Part shown: in pieces, positions 9,038 through 17,980 of the stretch
Numbering within the stretch: position 1 is the first letter of the stretch
Layout of the letters: each line of letters starts with the position of its first letter
Origin: Roseiarcus sp963709655
Lineage (GTDB): Bacteria; Pseudomonadota; Alphaproteobacteria; Rhizobiales; Beijerinckiaceae
Assembly (NCBI GenBank): GCA_963709655.1
Contig: CAVPXF010000053.1
Span: 248,001 to 312,000, forward strand
Direction: 5' to 3'
DNA: 64,000 nucleotides
The notes under the pieces: generated by a model
What the model saw: the letters and a program-made list of their open reading frames with translations, nothing else
Told to the model about the DNA's origin: nothing
Databases searched by the model: none
Translations under genes and position numbers: made by a program

Positions 9038-9904
9038 ATGGCCGCAGTGGTCGATCGACAGACCTTTGTCTTGCCGCGCGCCGTCGCCCCGGACGCGGAA
9101 GTCTTCGCGATCGGCGATATTCATGGCCGGCCCGACCTTCTGCGCGCCCTCATCGACGAGGCGGCCCGCGAACCGCGCCTGAGGGATCGGCGCGTGCTCC
9201 TCTTTCTCGGCGATCTCGTCGACCGCGGTCCCGACTCCGTGGGGACGGTGGATCTGGCGATCGGCGCGGGCGCCGAGATCCGCGCGGACGCGTGCGTCAA
9301 CCTGATGGGCAACCACGAGGCGATGATGCGGCTCGCGCTCGATCCCCGCACGCCGTGGGACGACGCGCTGGACGCGCTGCACAACTGGCTGCGCAACGGC
9401 GGCGGCGCGGTCGTGCGGCAGTTCGCCAGATTCGAGGTCGAGCCGCCCGGGCCCGAGGAACTCTTGACCGTGATTCGGGTCGCCCTGCCGGACCGGATAC
9501 GGCTCTGGCTCGAGAGCCTGCGTCCGAACTGGCGTTCGGGCGAGACCCTGTTCGTCCATGCGGGGGTCAATCCGAACGTGGACCTCGAAAGCTTTCTCGC
9601 CGCGCCCTGGAACATGCCGCTTGCCGAACTCGACGAGGACATGCACTGGGCGTGGGTGCGCTGGCCGTTTCTCGAGGCCGCGCCGGGCCCGCGAGGCTTT
9701 GACGGCTATTTCGTCGTGCATGGGCATACGCCCAACGACGCGCGTCTCAATCCTTCCCATGAGGATCAGATTCGCGCCTCGCGCCTCAATCTCGACGCCG
9801 GCTCCGGCAAGACCGGACTGGTCAAGATGAGCGTCTTTCGCGGCGCGGAGGTCAAGGTTTTGACCGCGCTCGGCCCGACGAACGCGATGATCAGCCGCGA
9901 CTGA
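9038..9904 (+). CDS. Calcineurin-like metallophosphoesterase (Ser/Thr phosphatase family)
   Basis: A 288-residue cytosolic phosphoesterase with the complete metal-binding motif set: GDIHGR, GDLVDRGPDS, GNHE, VHAGV and HGHTP. The order and spacing fit the PrpA/ApaH-like branch of protein or dinucleotide phosphatases; the substrate is not evident. The start MAAVVDRQTF was chosen because the domain begins about 25 residues later; the frame is open upstream into the shared promoter region. The gene is divergent from the VWA gene. Confidence 0.88.
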   Translation: MAAVVDRQTFVLPRAVAPDAEVFAIGDIHGRPDLLRALIDEAAREPRLRDRRVLLFLGDLVDRGPDSVGTVDLAIGAGAEIRADACVNLMGNHEAMMRLALDPRTPWDDALDALHNWLRNGGGAVVRQFARFEVEPPGPEELLTVIRVALPDRIRLWLESLRPNWRSGETLFVHAGVNPNVDLESFLAAPWNMPLAELDEDMHWAWVRWPFLEAAPGPRGFDGYFVVHGHTPNDARLNPSHEDQIRASRLNLDAGSGKTGLVKMSVFRGAEVKVLTALGPTNAMISRD

Positions 9905-10007
9905 CCCGTCAACCGGCCGAAGGGCGGGATGATCGGACCCGCGCGACGATTGACTCCGGCCGCGCCGCATCCGCAAAACAGGCGTCTGGACGAGGAACGA
10001 CGGCTTC

Positions 10008-11336
10008 ATGCGGACCTGGATCAAGGACCCCCTGGCGATTCTCGCCGACGGCGCCGAGCGAGGGCTCGTCGTCGAGGGGACGCGCATCGCCGAGCGAGTC
10101 GGCCGCGGCCTGACGCCTGAGCGGGTCGATGCGGTTTACGACGCCTCGCGGTCCGTCCTGCTGCCCGGCCTCGTCAACGCGCATCACCATTTCTACCAGA
10201 CGCTGACGCGCGCCCATCCGCAGGCGATCAACAAGGCGCTCTTTCCCTGGCTGACCGCCCTCTACCCGATCTGGTCGCGGCTGAGGCCCGACCATCTGCG
10301 CCTCGCCGTCCGCATGGCGCTGACCGAACTCCTCATCTCGGGCTGCACCACCGCCGCCGATCATCACTATCTTTATCCGGCCGGACTCGAGAACGCCGTC
10401 GACATCGCAGTCGAGGAGGCGCTTGGCCTCGGCATGCGGATGACGGTGTCGCGCGGCTCGATGAACCTGTCGGCGAAAGACGGCGGCCTGCCGCCCGACA
10501 GCGTGGTGCAGGACGCGGACACGATTCTCGCCGATAGCGAGCGGGTGCTGAAGCTGTTCCACGACCCGAAGCCCGGCGCGCGGATTCGCATCGCGCTCGC
10601 GCCGTGCTCGCCCTTCTCGATCGACCGGGATCTGATGCGGGAAAGCGCGCGCCTCGCCGAGCGCTACGACTGCCAGCTTCACACGCATCTGTGCGAGACC
10701 GACGACGAGGAGCGGTTCTGCCTCGAGACCTATGGACTGAGGCCGGTCGATCTTCTCGAGGAGACGGGCTGGATGTCGAGCCGGGTCTGGCTCGCCCACG
10801 GCATCCACTTCAACGCCGAGGAAATCGGCCGACTCGGCCGGGCGGGGGTCGGCGTCTGTCACTGCGCGGCCTCGAACATGGTGCTCGCCTCGGGCGTCTG
10901 CCGGACTTGCGAGCTCGAGGCGGCGGGCTCGGCCGTCGGCCTCGGCGTCGACGGCTCGGCCTCGAACGATTCCTCCAACATGATGGAGGCGGCGCGCCAC
11001 GCCCTGATGCTTCAGCGCTTGCGCTACGGCGCCGACAAGGTCACGCATTTCGACGTCCTGCGCTGGGCGACCGAGGGTTCGGCCCGCTGCCTCGGGCGTT
11101 CCGACATCGGCCGGATCGCGGAGGGCTATGAAGCCGATCTCGCGCTCTATACGCTGGACGAACCGCGCTTCTCGGGCGCCCACGACCCGCTCGCGGCGCT
11201 GATCCTGTGCGGCGCTACCCATGCGGACAGGGTGATGGTCGCCGGCGCGTGGCGGGTCGTCGACGGCATGCCTGTCGGTCTTGATCTCGACCGGCTGATG
11301 GCGGAACACAGCGCCGCCGCCAGGGACTTCGCTTAA
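10008..11336 (+). CDS. 8-oxoguanine deaminase (amidohydrolase superfamily)
   Basis: A 442-residue TIM-barrel amidohydrolase. Metal and catalytic residues are visible: NAHHHF (His59 and His61), HTHLCETDDEE (His ligand and following Glu), HGIHF and GVDGSASND (Asp ligand). The motifs HTHLCET and GSASNDSSNM are as I recall them in the 8-oxoguanine deaminase branch related to guanine and hydroxyatrazine deaminases (EC 3.5.4.32), and the length fits. It would deaminate 8-oxoguanine to urate in oxidised-base catabolism. Related chlorohydrolases and isoguanine deaminase are the alternatives. It is preceded by a 100 bp gap after the phosphoesterase gene. Confidence 0.8.
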   Translation: MRTWIKDPLAILADGAERGLVVEGTRIAERVGRGLTPERVDAVYDASRSVLLPGLVNAHHHFYQTLTRAHPQAINKALFPWLTALYPIWSRLRPDHLRLAVRMALTELLISGCTTAADHHYLYPAGLENAVDIAVEEALGLGMRMTVSRGSMNLSAKDGGLPPDSVVQDADTILADSERVLKLFHDPKPGARIRIALAPCSPFSIDRDLMRESARLAERYDCQLHTHLCETDDEERFCLETYGLRPVDLLEETGWMSSRVWLAHGIHFNAEEIGRLGRAGVGVCHCAASNMVLASGVCRTCELEAAGSAVGLGVDGSASNDSSNMMEAARHALMLQRLRYGADKVTHFDVLRWATEGSARCLGRSDIGRIAEGYEADLALYTLDEPRFSGAHDPLAALILCGATHADRVMVAGAWRVVDGMPVGLDLDRLMAEHSAAARDFA

Positions 11337-11348
11337 GAGATCGTGCGG

Positions 11349-11717
11349 CTAGTCCGAGAACTGAACGATCTGGTTGCTGTTCGTATCGACGATAGCGTTG
11401 CGGCCGTTGACGATCGCACGGCCGAAGCCGGGTCGATCGGACATGGGGGAGGGCGTGACGCCTTGCGGCAGTGCCTGACCGACCTGGGCGTCGCCCGGCA
11501 TTGTAACATTCGGAACGCTGTCCGATGTGGCGGAGCTCGACCCGGTGATCGTCGTCGGGAGGGATGTCGGGGCGGCCGACTGGGGCGGCCCGTAGACTCC
11601 GCGCAGCTGACCCGAGCCCGAAGACGAGAAAGCGGGCAGAAGCGTGCTCTTCTGTTGCGCATGGCCCACCGACGCCGCGACGAACAAGACGGCGAGCGAA
11701 AGAACGAAACGGCGCAT
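11349..11717 (-). CDS. Small secreted protein, unknown function
   Basis: A 122-residue protein with a clear signal peptide: MRRFVLSLAVLFVAASVGHA, with cleavage predicted after GHA. The mature part is Ser/Pro/Gly rich and ends GRAIVNGRNAIVDTNSNQIVQF, a small beta-hairpin-like tail seen in exported hypothetical proteins of Rhizobiales. A strong AAGGAG Shine-Dalgarno lies 7 bases before the ATG. It converges on the deaminase gene with a 12 bp gap. No function can be assigned. Confidence 0.7.
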   Translation of the reverse strand: MRRFVLSLAVLFVAASVGHAQQKSTLLPAFSSSGSGQLRGVYGPPQSAAPTSLPTTITGSSSATSDSVPNVTMPGDAQVGQALPQGVTPSPMSDRPGFGRAIVNGRNAIVDTNSNQIVQFSD

Positions 11718-11968
11718 GGAACGCTCCTTATGACAGCCGTTGCCTGCAATGCGGATCTTAGCAGGCGCCGTCGACGAATGCGATCAGCCGCAAATCGTCG
11801 CCCTCCGCGGCATTCGCTCGCGGCTCGCCGGGCAGCGGGCCGGTTCGCAAACGCTTCTCCTCCTGCTAAGGATCGCTCGCTGCTCTCTTGCAACTCGGAT
11901 CGCCGGCCCATCGCCGACCTGGCGAATCCCGAAAGCGGGCGGTCGCTCCCTGCAGCCCGGATGAACAG

Positions 11969-12718
11969 ATGACCCTGTCGCTCGCCATCCTTTTCGTCGC
12001 ATCGATCTGGGCCGGGGCGCAAAACGCGCTCGCGGGCGGCGGCTCGTTCATCACCCTGCCGTCGCTGATGCTGACCGGCATGGACGCGCGGGCGGCCAAC
12101 ATCACCTCGACGGTGGCGTTGTTTCCGGCGCAACTCGTGACCGGCTTCACCGGACGCTCCGACGCCCGGAGCCCGCCGGGCCTGTCGATGACGGCGCTCT
12201 TCGCCATCAGCCTCGTCGGCGGGGCGATCGGCGCGATCATCCTGCTCCTGACGCCTCCGAGCGTGTTCGCCAAGCTGGTGCCGTGGCTCGTCTTGTTCGC
12301 CACGGCGCTGTTTGCTTGGGGCAGTTTCTTTCGCAAGGCCCCCGAGCCCGGCGAGCAACATCTGCCGCCCTGGGGCGCGGCGGTCGTCCAGTTCTTCATC
12401 GCCGTCTATGGCGGCTATTTCGGCGGCGGGATCGGGCTCCTGATGATGGCGTCGCTGACCATGGCGGGGCTCGCGGTCAGGAACGCCGGCGCGAGCAAGA
12501 ACATTCTGGCGGGCGTCATGAACGCTTCGGCGGTGGCGATCTTCGCCCTGTCGAGCGATGTGCATTGGCTTCAGGCCGGGCTCACCGCCGTCGGCGCCTC
12601 GTTCGGCGGCTGGGCCGGGGCGCTGATGCTCAAGACGGTCAACGAGAAGGTTCTCAAAGTCGGCGTCGTCGCCATCGGCCTCGCGCTGACGGTCGGGCTG
12701 TTCTGGAAGGCGGGGTGA
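11969..12718 (+). CDS. Sulfite exporter TauE/SafE family membrane protein
   Basis: A 249-residue integral membrane protein with about eight hydrophobic segments. The duplicated TauE/SafE signatures are present: AGAQNALAGGGSFITLPSL near the N-terminus and YGGYFGGGIGLLMMASL at the start of the second half, followed by GASKNILAGVMNA. The family moves small organic or sulfur-containing anions; the substrate is unknown here. The ATG at 11969 is chosen because family N-termini begin just before the first helix. About 250 bp upstream are shared with the divergent secreted-protein gene. Confidence 0.87.
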   Translation: MTLSLAILFVASIWAGAQNALAGGGSFITLPSLMLTGMDARAANITSTVALFPAQLVTGFTGRSDARSPPGLSMTALFAISLVGGAIGAIILLLTPPSVFAKLVPWLVLFATALFAWGSFFRKAPEPGEQHLPPWGAAVVQFFIAVYGGYFGGGIGLLMMASLTMAGLAVRNAGASKNILAGVMNASAVAIFALSSDVHWLQAGLTAVGASFGGWAGALMLKTVNEKVLKVGVVAIGLALTVGLFWKAG

Positions 12719-12868
12719 CCCCGGCCCCGCGTCCGACCGCTCGCAAAGGGGCCCGCCTTTCCGAGCGCCGCGATCGTCGAAGTGTGATCGGCTGCGACGA
12801 CGTGCGGTCTTGAGATTGTCCCGATTGCCGGTCATGAGGCGGCATTCCCATCCAGGGACGCCCGCGCC

Positions 12869-13453
12869 ATGAAGAGCTTTCCGCCGTCGCAGTTCGTCGC
12901 CGTCTATCATCCGTTCCTGCGCACGCTGCATTGGCTGATGGCGGGGCTGATCTTCGTCGCGCTGGGGCTCGGGATCTGGTCGACGCAGCTGCCGCGCGGC
13001 GCCATGCGCAGCGACGTCCTGTTCGTTCACAAGTCTTTTGGCGTCGCCGTGCTGGCCCTCATCGTCGTCAGGATCGCCGCGCGGCTCGCGCTCGGGTCCC
13101 CGGCCTACGCGATTGCGCTCAATTGGATGACGCATGCGGCCGCCGGGAGCGCGCACCTCCTCCTCTACGCGCTGATGATCGCGATGCCGGTCACCGGCTA
13201 CCTGACGTCGACCGCGGGGGGACACGACGTCTCGTTCTTCGGCCTCTTCTCGCTGCCCGATCTCGTCGGCCGGAGCAAGGCGATCGACGAGGGCGCGAGT
13301 GAGGCCCATTACGTTTTCGCCTGGGCGATCGGCGCCGTCGTCACGTTGCACCTTATGGCGGTGGTGTGGCACGCCAGATTCAAGCGCGACACCGTGCTCA
13401 CCCGGATGTGGCCCCGCTACCAGCCCTACGCCGGGGCGCGCGAACCGGCGTAG
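12869..13453 (+). CDS. Cytochrome b561 family protein
   Basis: A 194-residue di-heme membrane cytochrome of the CybB type with four transmembrane helices. Candidate heme ligands are the His in LRTLHWLMAG (helix 1), FVHKSFG (helix 2), AAGSAHLLLYALM (helix 3) and VTLHLMAVVWHA (helix 4). The motif MPVTGYLTSTAGG is conserved in the family. It would pass electrons from quinol at the cytoplasmic membrane. It may be co-transcribed with the TauE-type gene 150 bp upstream. Confidence 0.9.
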   Translation: MKSFPPSQFVAVYHPFLRTLHWLMAGLIFVALGLGIWSTQLPRGAMRSDVLFVHKSFGVAVLALIVVRIAARLALGSPAYAIALNWMTHAAAGSAHLLLYALMIAMPVTGYLTSTAGGHDVSFFGLFSLPDLVGRSKAIDEGASEAHYVFAWAIGAVVTLHLMAVVWHARFKRDTVLTRMWPRYQPYAGAREPA

Positions 13454-13613
13454 GGCGGGATTGCGCGGGCGATATCGGGCATCAGCCGTGTTCAAGCGAA
13501 TATAAACACGAATAAATTATGCTTTATGAAGCCAACTGCCAGCAATCGCCCCGGCGCTGACAAGCACGGCGGCGATGATATCGGCGCCGTTTCGGGATCT
13601 CAGGCCGACCGTC

Positions 13614-14892
13614 CTAGAACTTGATTTCTGGCGACATGACGAAGTCATGCTTGGACCGCAAATTCACTTCCGCTTCAAATTCCGGCGGGCGTTCTTCCGC
13701 GAACCGAAGTCTAATTCGACGCGCAATCGTCATCACGTGAATTTGCATTTCCGTTCGCGCAAAGAATTCGCCTATACAATTTCTTGGACCAATGGAAAAC
13801 GGAAGCATCGCGGCTGCGCGCTTTTCCCGTACATCAGTCAAATTGAATCGCTCGGGTTGGAACGAATCGGGCTCCGCCCATAAATCAGGATGTCGCTGAA
13901 TAATGTACGGCGATATGTAGATCTCCGTTCCCGCGGGAACATGGTAATCACCCAGCCGATCGTCCTTTCGCGCTCTTCGTGTTATTAGCCAGCCAGGCGG
14001 ATAAAGTCGCAGGGCTTCATCGATCACCATGCGCGTGTAGGTGAAGTTCGGCAGCTCACCGATTCCTGGAAATTTGTCAGCGGTAATATTTCCGACCTCG
14101 GCCGTCAGCAGCCGCTCCACTTCCGGATTTTGGGAGACCAGGTACCAAAGCAGATTCAACGTGCTCGCAGTGGTTTCGTGTCCGGCGACCACAATCGTAG
14201 TGATCTCCTTGATCAACTGGTCATCCGGCATGGGTTGTCCGGTTTGGTCGCGAGCGCTCATTAAGGCGCCGAGAATGTCGGGGGTTTCTGTTGCGGAGCT
14301 GCGACGGCGCTCGATAAGGTCGCGCACAACTTGCCTTAAGTCCGAAAACGCTTGCGCAAAGCCAAGGTTCCGAGCGGGATCGTCGTGCAGGATATTGAAG
14401 AATTGCGCAACGTATGGATAATCTGCGCTAAAGACGGCGCGTAGAGTGATTTCCAGCACCGTAGAGCTAACGTCACTGGTGACGTTAACGGGCTCGTCTA
14501 TGGTAGGAAGAACTTTCCCACTTTGCCAATAAATTGAGATTTGCGGTCAGCATGACATCATAAAGGCCTGCGATGACATCACGTTGGAACGCGGTTTGGA
14601 CCATTTGTCGCTGGCTTTTCCAAAAGTCTCCTTCGCTAACCATCAAGCCGTTACCAAGTAGTAAAGCAATCCGCTTTATAGCTTGCCCTTTCTTGTAATT
14701 TGCCCAGTTCGTCCTCAATACACGCTGGACATAATTTGTTTCATTGATCACATATACGTTGGTCCCGAATATACTTGCACGATAAATATCGCCATATAAC
14801 CTAAAATTATCATTGATCCACATCCTTAAGTCGTCGTTTGGACGAAACGCAACCGACGGGCCTGGTGGAATTTTCTCTGCATGTCCGGGCAT
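13614..14892 (-). pseudogene. Cytochrome P450, interrupted by one frameshift
   Basis: Two reading frames together make one P450 of about 425 residues. The N-terminal part (14485-14892) has MPGHAEKIPPGPSVAFRPND and continues to LLAKWE. The C-terminal part is read in another frame from about 14505 (KVLPTIDEPVNVTSDVSSTV) to 13614. Hallmarks are present: I-helix AGHETTAS, ExxR in DEALRLYP, and the heme loop FSIGPRNCIG with its Cys ligand. The break at about 14500-14515 needs a single small indel. The gene is clearly more AT-rich than its neighbours, as are the 300 bp upstream, which suggests recent transfer. Redox partners are not nearby and the substrate is unknown. Confidence 0.85.
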
Positions 14893-15143
14893 TATCCCTG
14901 CCCCCGATAAAGAAATACAATGGCGAAATCTTACACTGCGCGACGAAAGCGAAATCCAGCGCGAAACGACAGATCGACGCCTGTAGATTGCCTCCGCCTG
15001 CGGTTGCTTGCAAGATTAATCGTCCCTTGCATTGCGGACGCGGGTGGAAGGGCGTCGGCCCGGCGTTCCGTGAAGCCGTGCCTTCGAATCAGTCTAACAC
15101 ACTGATTCTCAAAGCTGAATCGCCAACGACACATTTCAAATGA

Positions 15144-15172
15144 TTGCGCTGTACGAGAAAGATGGCTATAAT
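15144..15172 (+). promoter_or_regulatory. Sigma-70 type promoter for cysE
   Basis: TTGCGC (15144-15149) and TATAAT (15167-15172) are separated by 17 bases, a near-consensus housekeeping promoter. A T9 run follows at the probable start of transcription, and the cysE Shine-Dalgarno AGGAG and ATG (15199) are about 20 bases further on. It lies in the AT-rich spacer after the P450 gene; no other gene fits it. Confidence 0.7.
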
Positions 15173-15198
15173 TTTTTTTTGCCGGCCAGGAGTTCGCC

Positions 15199-16029
15199 AT
15201 GGCGCAAGGTTTGACCGCCCGCATCGTCGGGCTCGCGGGCAACGATCCGTTGTTCGGGCGGATCCGCCAGGAGGCGGACGAGGCGATGCGGCGCGAGCCC
15301 GAGCTCGCCACCTTCCTGATGACCACGATCCTCAACCATCAGACGCTGGAGAGCGCGGTCGCCTATCGGGTCGCCGCGCGCCTCGACAATGTGGACGTCT
15401 CCGCCGCGCTGATCCGCCAGACCTTCGCCGAGGCGATCGCCCGCGATGCGTCGATCGGCGAGGCGTTCCGGGCCGACATCATGGCGGTCGCCGATCGCGA
15501 TCCGGCCTGCCTCAGGATGATGGAGCCGCTGCTCTACTTCAAGGGCTTCCAGGCGCTGCAGGCCTATCGGCTGTCCCACTGGCTTCTCAAGTCGGGACGG
15601 CGGGACTTCGCGCTGAGCCTGCAGAGCCTCGCCTCGGCGGCCTTCGGGGTCGACATCAATCCGTTCGCTCGGATCGGCAAGGGCGTGTTCCTCGACCACG
15701 CCACGGCCCTGGTGGTCGGCGAGACGACGGTGATCGAGGACAACGTGTCGATCCTGCAGGGCGTCACGCTCGGCGGCACCGGCAAGGAGACCGGCGACCG
15801 CCATCCGAAGATCCGCCACGGCGTGCTGATCGGCGCCGGCGCGAAGATTTTGGGCAACATCGAGGTCGGCTATTGCGCCCGGGTCGCCGCCGGTTCGGTA
15901 GTGCTGCAGCCGGTGCCGCACAACAAGACGGTGGCCGGCGTGCCGGCGCGGATCGTCGGCGAAAGCGGCTGCGCGGAGCCTGCGCGCGACATGAACCAGA
16001 TCCTGGCCGAGAAGGGGGTCGAGGCCTAG
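15199..16029 (+). CDS. cysE: Serine O-acetyltransferase
   Basis: A 276-residue CysE that makes O-acetylserine from serine and acetyl-CoA in cysteine synthesis. The N-terminal helical domain spans about 1-145. The C-terminal left-handed beta-helix carries FLDHATALVVGETTVIEDNV, the GVTLGGTGKETGDRHPKI loop with the catalytic His, and IGAGAKILGNIEVG. The tail after GVPARIVG is short. AGGAG precedes the ATG. The next gene, DUF3126, is the customary rhizobial companion. Confidence 0.95.
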   Translation: MAQGLTARIVGLAGNDPLFGRIRQEADEAMRREPELATFLMTTILNHQTLESAVAYRVAARLDNVDVSAALIRQTFAEAIARDASIGEAFRADIMAVADRDPACLRMMEPLLYFKGFQALQAYRLSHWLLKSGRRDFALSLQSLASAAFGVDINPFARIGKGVFLDHATALVVGETTVIEDNVSILQGVTLGGTGKETGDRHPKIRHGVLIGAGAKILGNIEVGYCARVAAGSVVLQPVPHNKTVAGVPARIVGESGCAEPARDMNQILAEKGVEA

Positions 16030-16124
16030 CCGGGGTCCCTGAGGGGTCGCTCTTCCGGAGCCTTGCCGCCGGCCCGCGCATCTGGCAAAGGCTGCGGCCC
16101 TGAGAATCCAGCGAGGGCAGGGCC

Positions 16125-16520
16125 ATGGACAAAGCCGAGATCGTCAAGCTGCGCGATTTTTTGCGCAAAACCTTCACTGCGCCGGCGATCCACGTGGCGC
16201 CGAACTCCCGCTCGGCGGAAGCGGCCGACGTTTCGCTCGGCGAGCGCAAGATCGGCCTGATCACGGTGGACGACGAGGACGGCGACCGTTCGTTCGCGTT
16301 CGAGGTGAAGCTGCCGGTCGGACGCGCGGCGCTGCAGGACTATTTGCGCAAGCTGTTCGAGAACGACAAGCTGACGATCGCCGCCCGCCTGAAAAAGACG
16401 GACTCGGTCGAACTGAACAACGGTTCGGAGTTCCTCGGCGTCATTTCGGCGGACGATCCGAAGGGCGCGAGCTTCACGTTGCAAATGGCGATCCTGGACA
16501 TCGATCTCGACGACGAGTGA
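16125..16520 (+). CDS. DUF3126 family protein with internally duplicated domain
   Basis: A 131-residue protein. DUF3126 proteins that follow cysE are about 70 residues in my memory of the family, so this is roughly double. The two halves align: residues 7-64 (LRDFLRKTF...GLITVDDEDGDRSFAFEV) and 70-131 (LQDYLRKLF...GVISADDPKGASFTLQM). The second half ends with the family-typical AILDIDLDD. No enzymatic motif is visible and the function is unknown. It sits 95 bp after cysE, probably in the same transcript, with the carbonic anhydrase-like gene 40 bp downstream. Confidence 0.8.
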   Translation: MDKAEIVKLRDFLRKTFTAPAIHVAPNSRSAEAADVSLGERKIGLITVDDEDGDRSFAFEVKLPVGRAALQDYLRKLFENDKLTIAARLKKTDSVELNNGSEFLGVISADDPKGASFTLQMAILDIDLDDE

Positions 16521-16560
16521 GCCGGCCCCTTTCCCGACGCCTGCCGCGGAGACCTCCACG

Positions 16561-17100
16561 ATGCCGATCTATTCGCTTCATGGCCTGAAGCCGACGCTGC
16601 CGGCCGAGGGCCGCTACTGGATCGCGCCCGACGCCAACCTCATCGGCGACATCCGGCTCGGCGAGGACGCGAGCGTGTGGTTCGGCGCCGTGCTGCGCGG
16701 GGACAACGAGCCGATCGTCATCGGCGCGCGCTCCAACATTCAGGACCTCTGCACCCTGCACAGCGACATGGGGTCCCCCCTGACCATCGGCGAGGACTGC
16801 ACCGTCGGGCACAACGTCACGCTGCACGGCTGCACGATCGGCGACGGTTGTCTGATCGGCATGGGCGCAGTCGTGCTCAACGGCGCGAGAATCGGTCGCG
16901 GCTCGATCGTCGGCGCGCGCGCTTTGATCACGGAGGGCAAGGAATTTCCCGACCATTCGCTGATCATCGGCGCGCCGGCGAAGGCGACCCGGACGCTCGA
17001 CGTCGAGGCGACGACGGCGCTTCTCGGGTCGGCGGCGCATTACATGGAGAACTGGCGGCGCTACGCCGCCGGACTGAAGCGCATCGATGTCGGCGTCTGA
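16561..17100 (+). CDS. Gamma-carbonic anhydrase family protein (hexapeptide repeat)
   Basis: A 179-residue left-handed beta-helix protein of the YrdA/PaaY/gamma-CA type. It has repeated [LIV]Gxxxx turns, RGDNEPIVIG, NIQDLCTLHSD and GHNVTLHGCTIGDGCLIGMG; the His of LHSD, GHN and LHGC would bind zinc. GAVVLNGARIG follows as in the family. Activity as a carbonic anhydrase is not certain for these homologues. It is likely co-transcribed with cysE and the DUF3126 gene. Confidence 0.88.
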   Translation: MPIYSLHGLKPTLPAEGRYWIAPDANLIGDIRLGEDASVWFGAVLRGDNEPIVIGARSNIQDLCTLHSDMGSPLTIGEDCTVGHNVTLHGCTIGDGCLIGMGAVVLNGARIGRGSIVGARALITEGKEFPDHSLIIGAPAKATRTLDVEATTALLGSAAHYMENWRRYAAGLKRIDVGV

Positions 17101-17164
17101 GCGCACCGCCCGCTGCGAACTGGGGCCAGCTCCGACCCCGCCCGCTTCAGGCGTGTTCGACAAG

Positions 17165-17719
17165 CTAAGCGCCTACGACCGCTCGCGCACGGCGTAGGGG
17201 CTGAGGGCTGTGGCGCTGTTCGCTCACCTCGGGCTCCAGGGCGCTCCAGGCCTTCAGCGTCGTCGGACCGGACGCGATCAGGCCGAGCCAGTCACAGGCG
17301 CCGGACACGCTGAGCGAACCCAGCATGCGGGCGTGCGTCGCGCCCTGGTTGCGCAGCGGCAGCAGGGTGATCTCGATCTCGACGGGCGCCAATCCCGGGG
17401 GAGACGCCTCCGCCAGCAGGAGACACGGCGCCTCATGGTCCGCGGCGGCCCGCAGAATGACACTGATCGGCGCTTGATCGGCGTTCCGCCAGATCTTCAG
17501 GAAGCCGGCGCCGCGCAGTTCCTTCAGAAACAGAGCGTTGATCCTCGAACCGCAGATCCTGAAAGGGTATCCGCTCTCCGCATCGAACTCGAGGACGAAC
17601 GTGTCGTGCAGACAAGCGCGAATGGCGCCGGGTTCGACCTCGTTGCGCTCCGGCGGAGATCCGCCCGCCCGCAGGGCGCACCAATAGGCATAAAGTTCTC
17701 TTGAGACAGCATGTCTCAT
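17165..17719 (-). CDS. PAS domain protein (PAS_5 family)
   Basis: About 184 residues. MRHAVSRELYAYWCALRAG and PFRICGSRINALFLKELRGAGFLKIW match the PAS_5 (PF07310) pattern common in Rhizobiales, where a lone PAS-like domain begins RELxAYW and contains the RxxGTR/GSRI motif. No output domain follows, so it may be a soluble sensor or adaptor. The start is ambiguous: ATGs at 17719, 17722 and 17734 are all in frame; 17719 has GGGAGAGG just upstream. It is divergent from the rhomboid gene. Confidence 0.72.
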   Translation of the reverse strand: MRHAVSRELYAYWCALRAGGSPPERNEVEPGAIRACLHDTFVLEFDAESGYPFRICGSRINALFLKELRGAGFLKIWRNADQAPISVILRAAADHEAPCLLLAEASPPGLAPVEIEITLLPLRNQGATHARMLGSLSVSGACDWLGLIASGPTTLKAWSALEPEVSEQRHSPQPLRRARAVVGA

Positions 17720-17980
17720 CATCCTCTCCCACATGGAGGGTCGGGCGCGCGTGTCATATCGAAACATGACGACGACATCGCGCCTGTGTGCGTGCATCGC
17801 AGCAGGGAACATGCCGTTCCACCCCGGGACAAGGCCAAGTGGCCGCTATCCACCGCTTGCTTTCTCATTAACAATAATGGCCGCGTCTCGAGCCCTTCGT
17901 TGCGCCCGGCGGCTTCGAAGCCGGTTGCGGTTTGTCGCGATTTCCTCCAAGCCGCTGCGATCAGAGAGAGACAGCGACGC

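Noticed and set aside
11333..13495. 720-codon minus-strand frame across the secreted protein, TauE and cytochrome b561 genes
   Set aside because: It spans three supported genes on either strand and looks like a GC shadow.
13526..13624. Small plus-strand frame beginning MKPTASNRPGADK next to the P450 gene
   Set aside because: About 32 codons, no ribosome site and no homologue; it may be a remnant, but nothing supports it.
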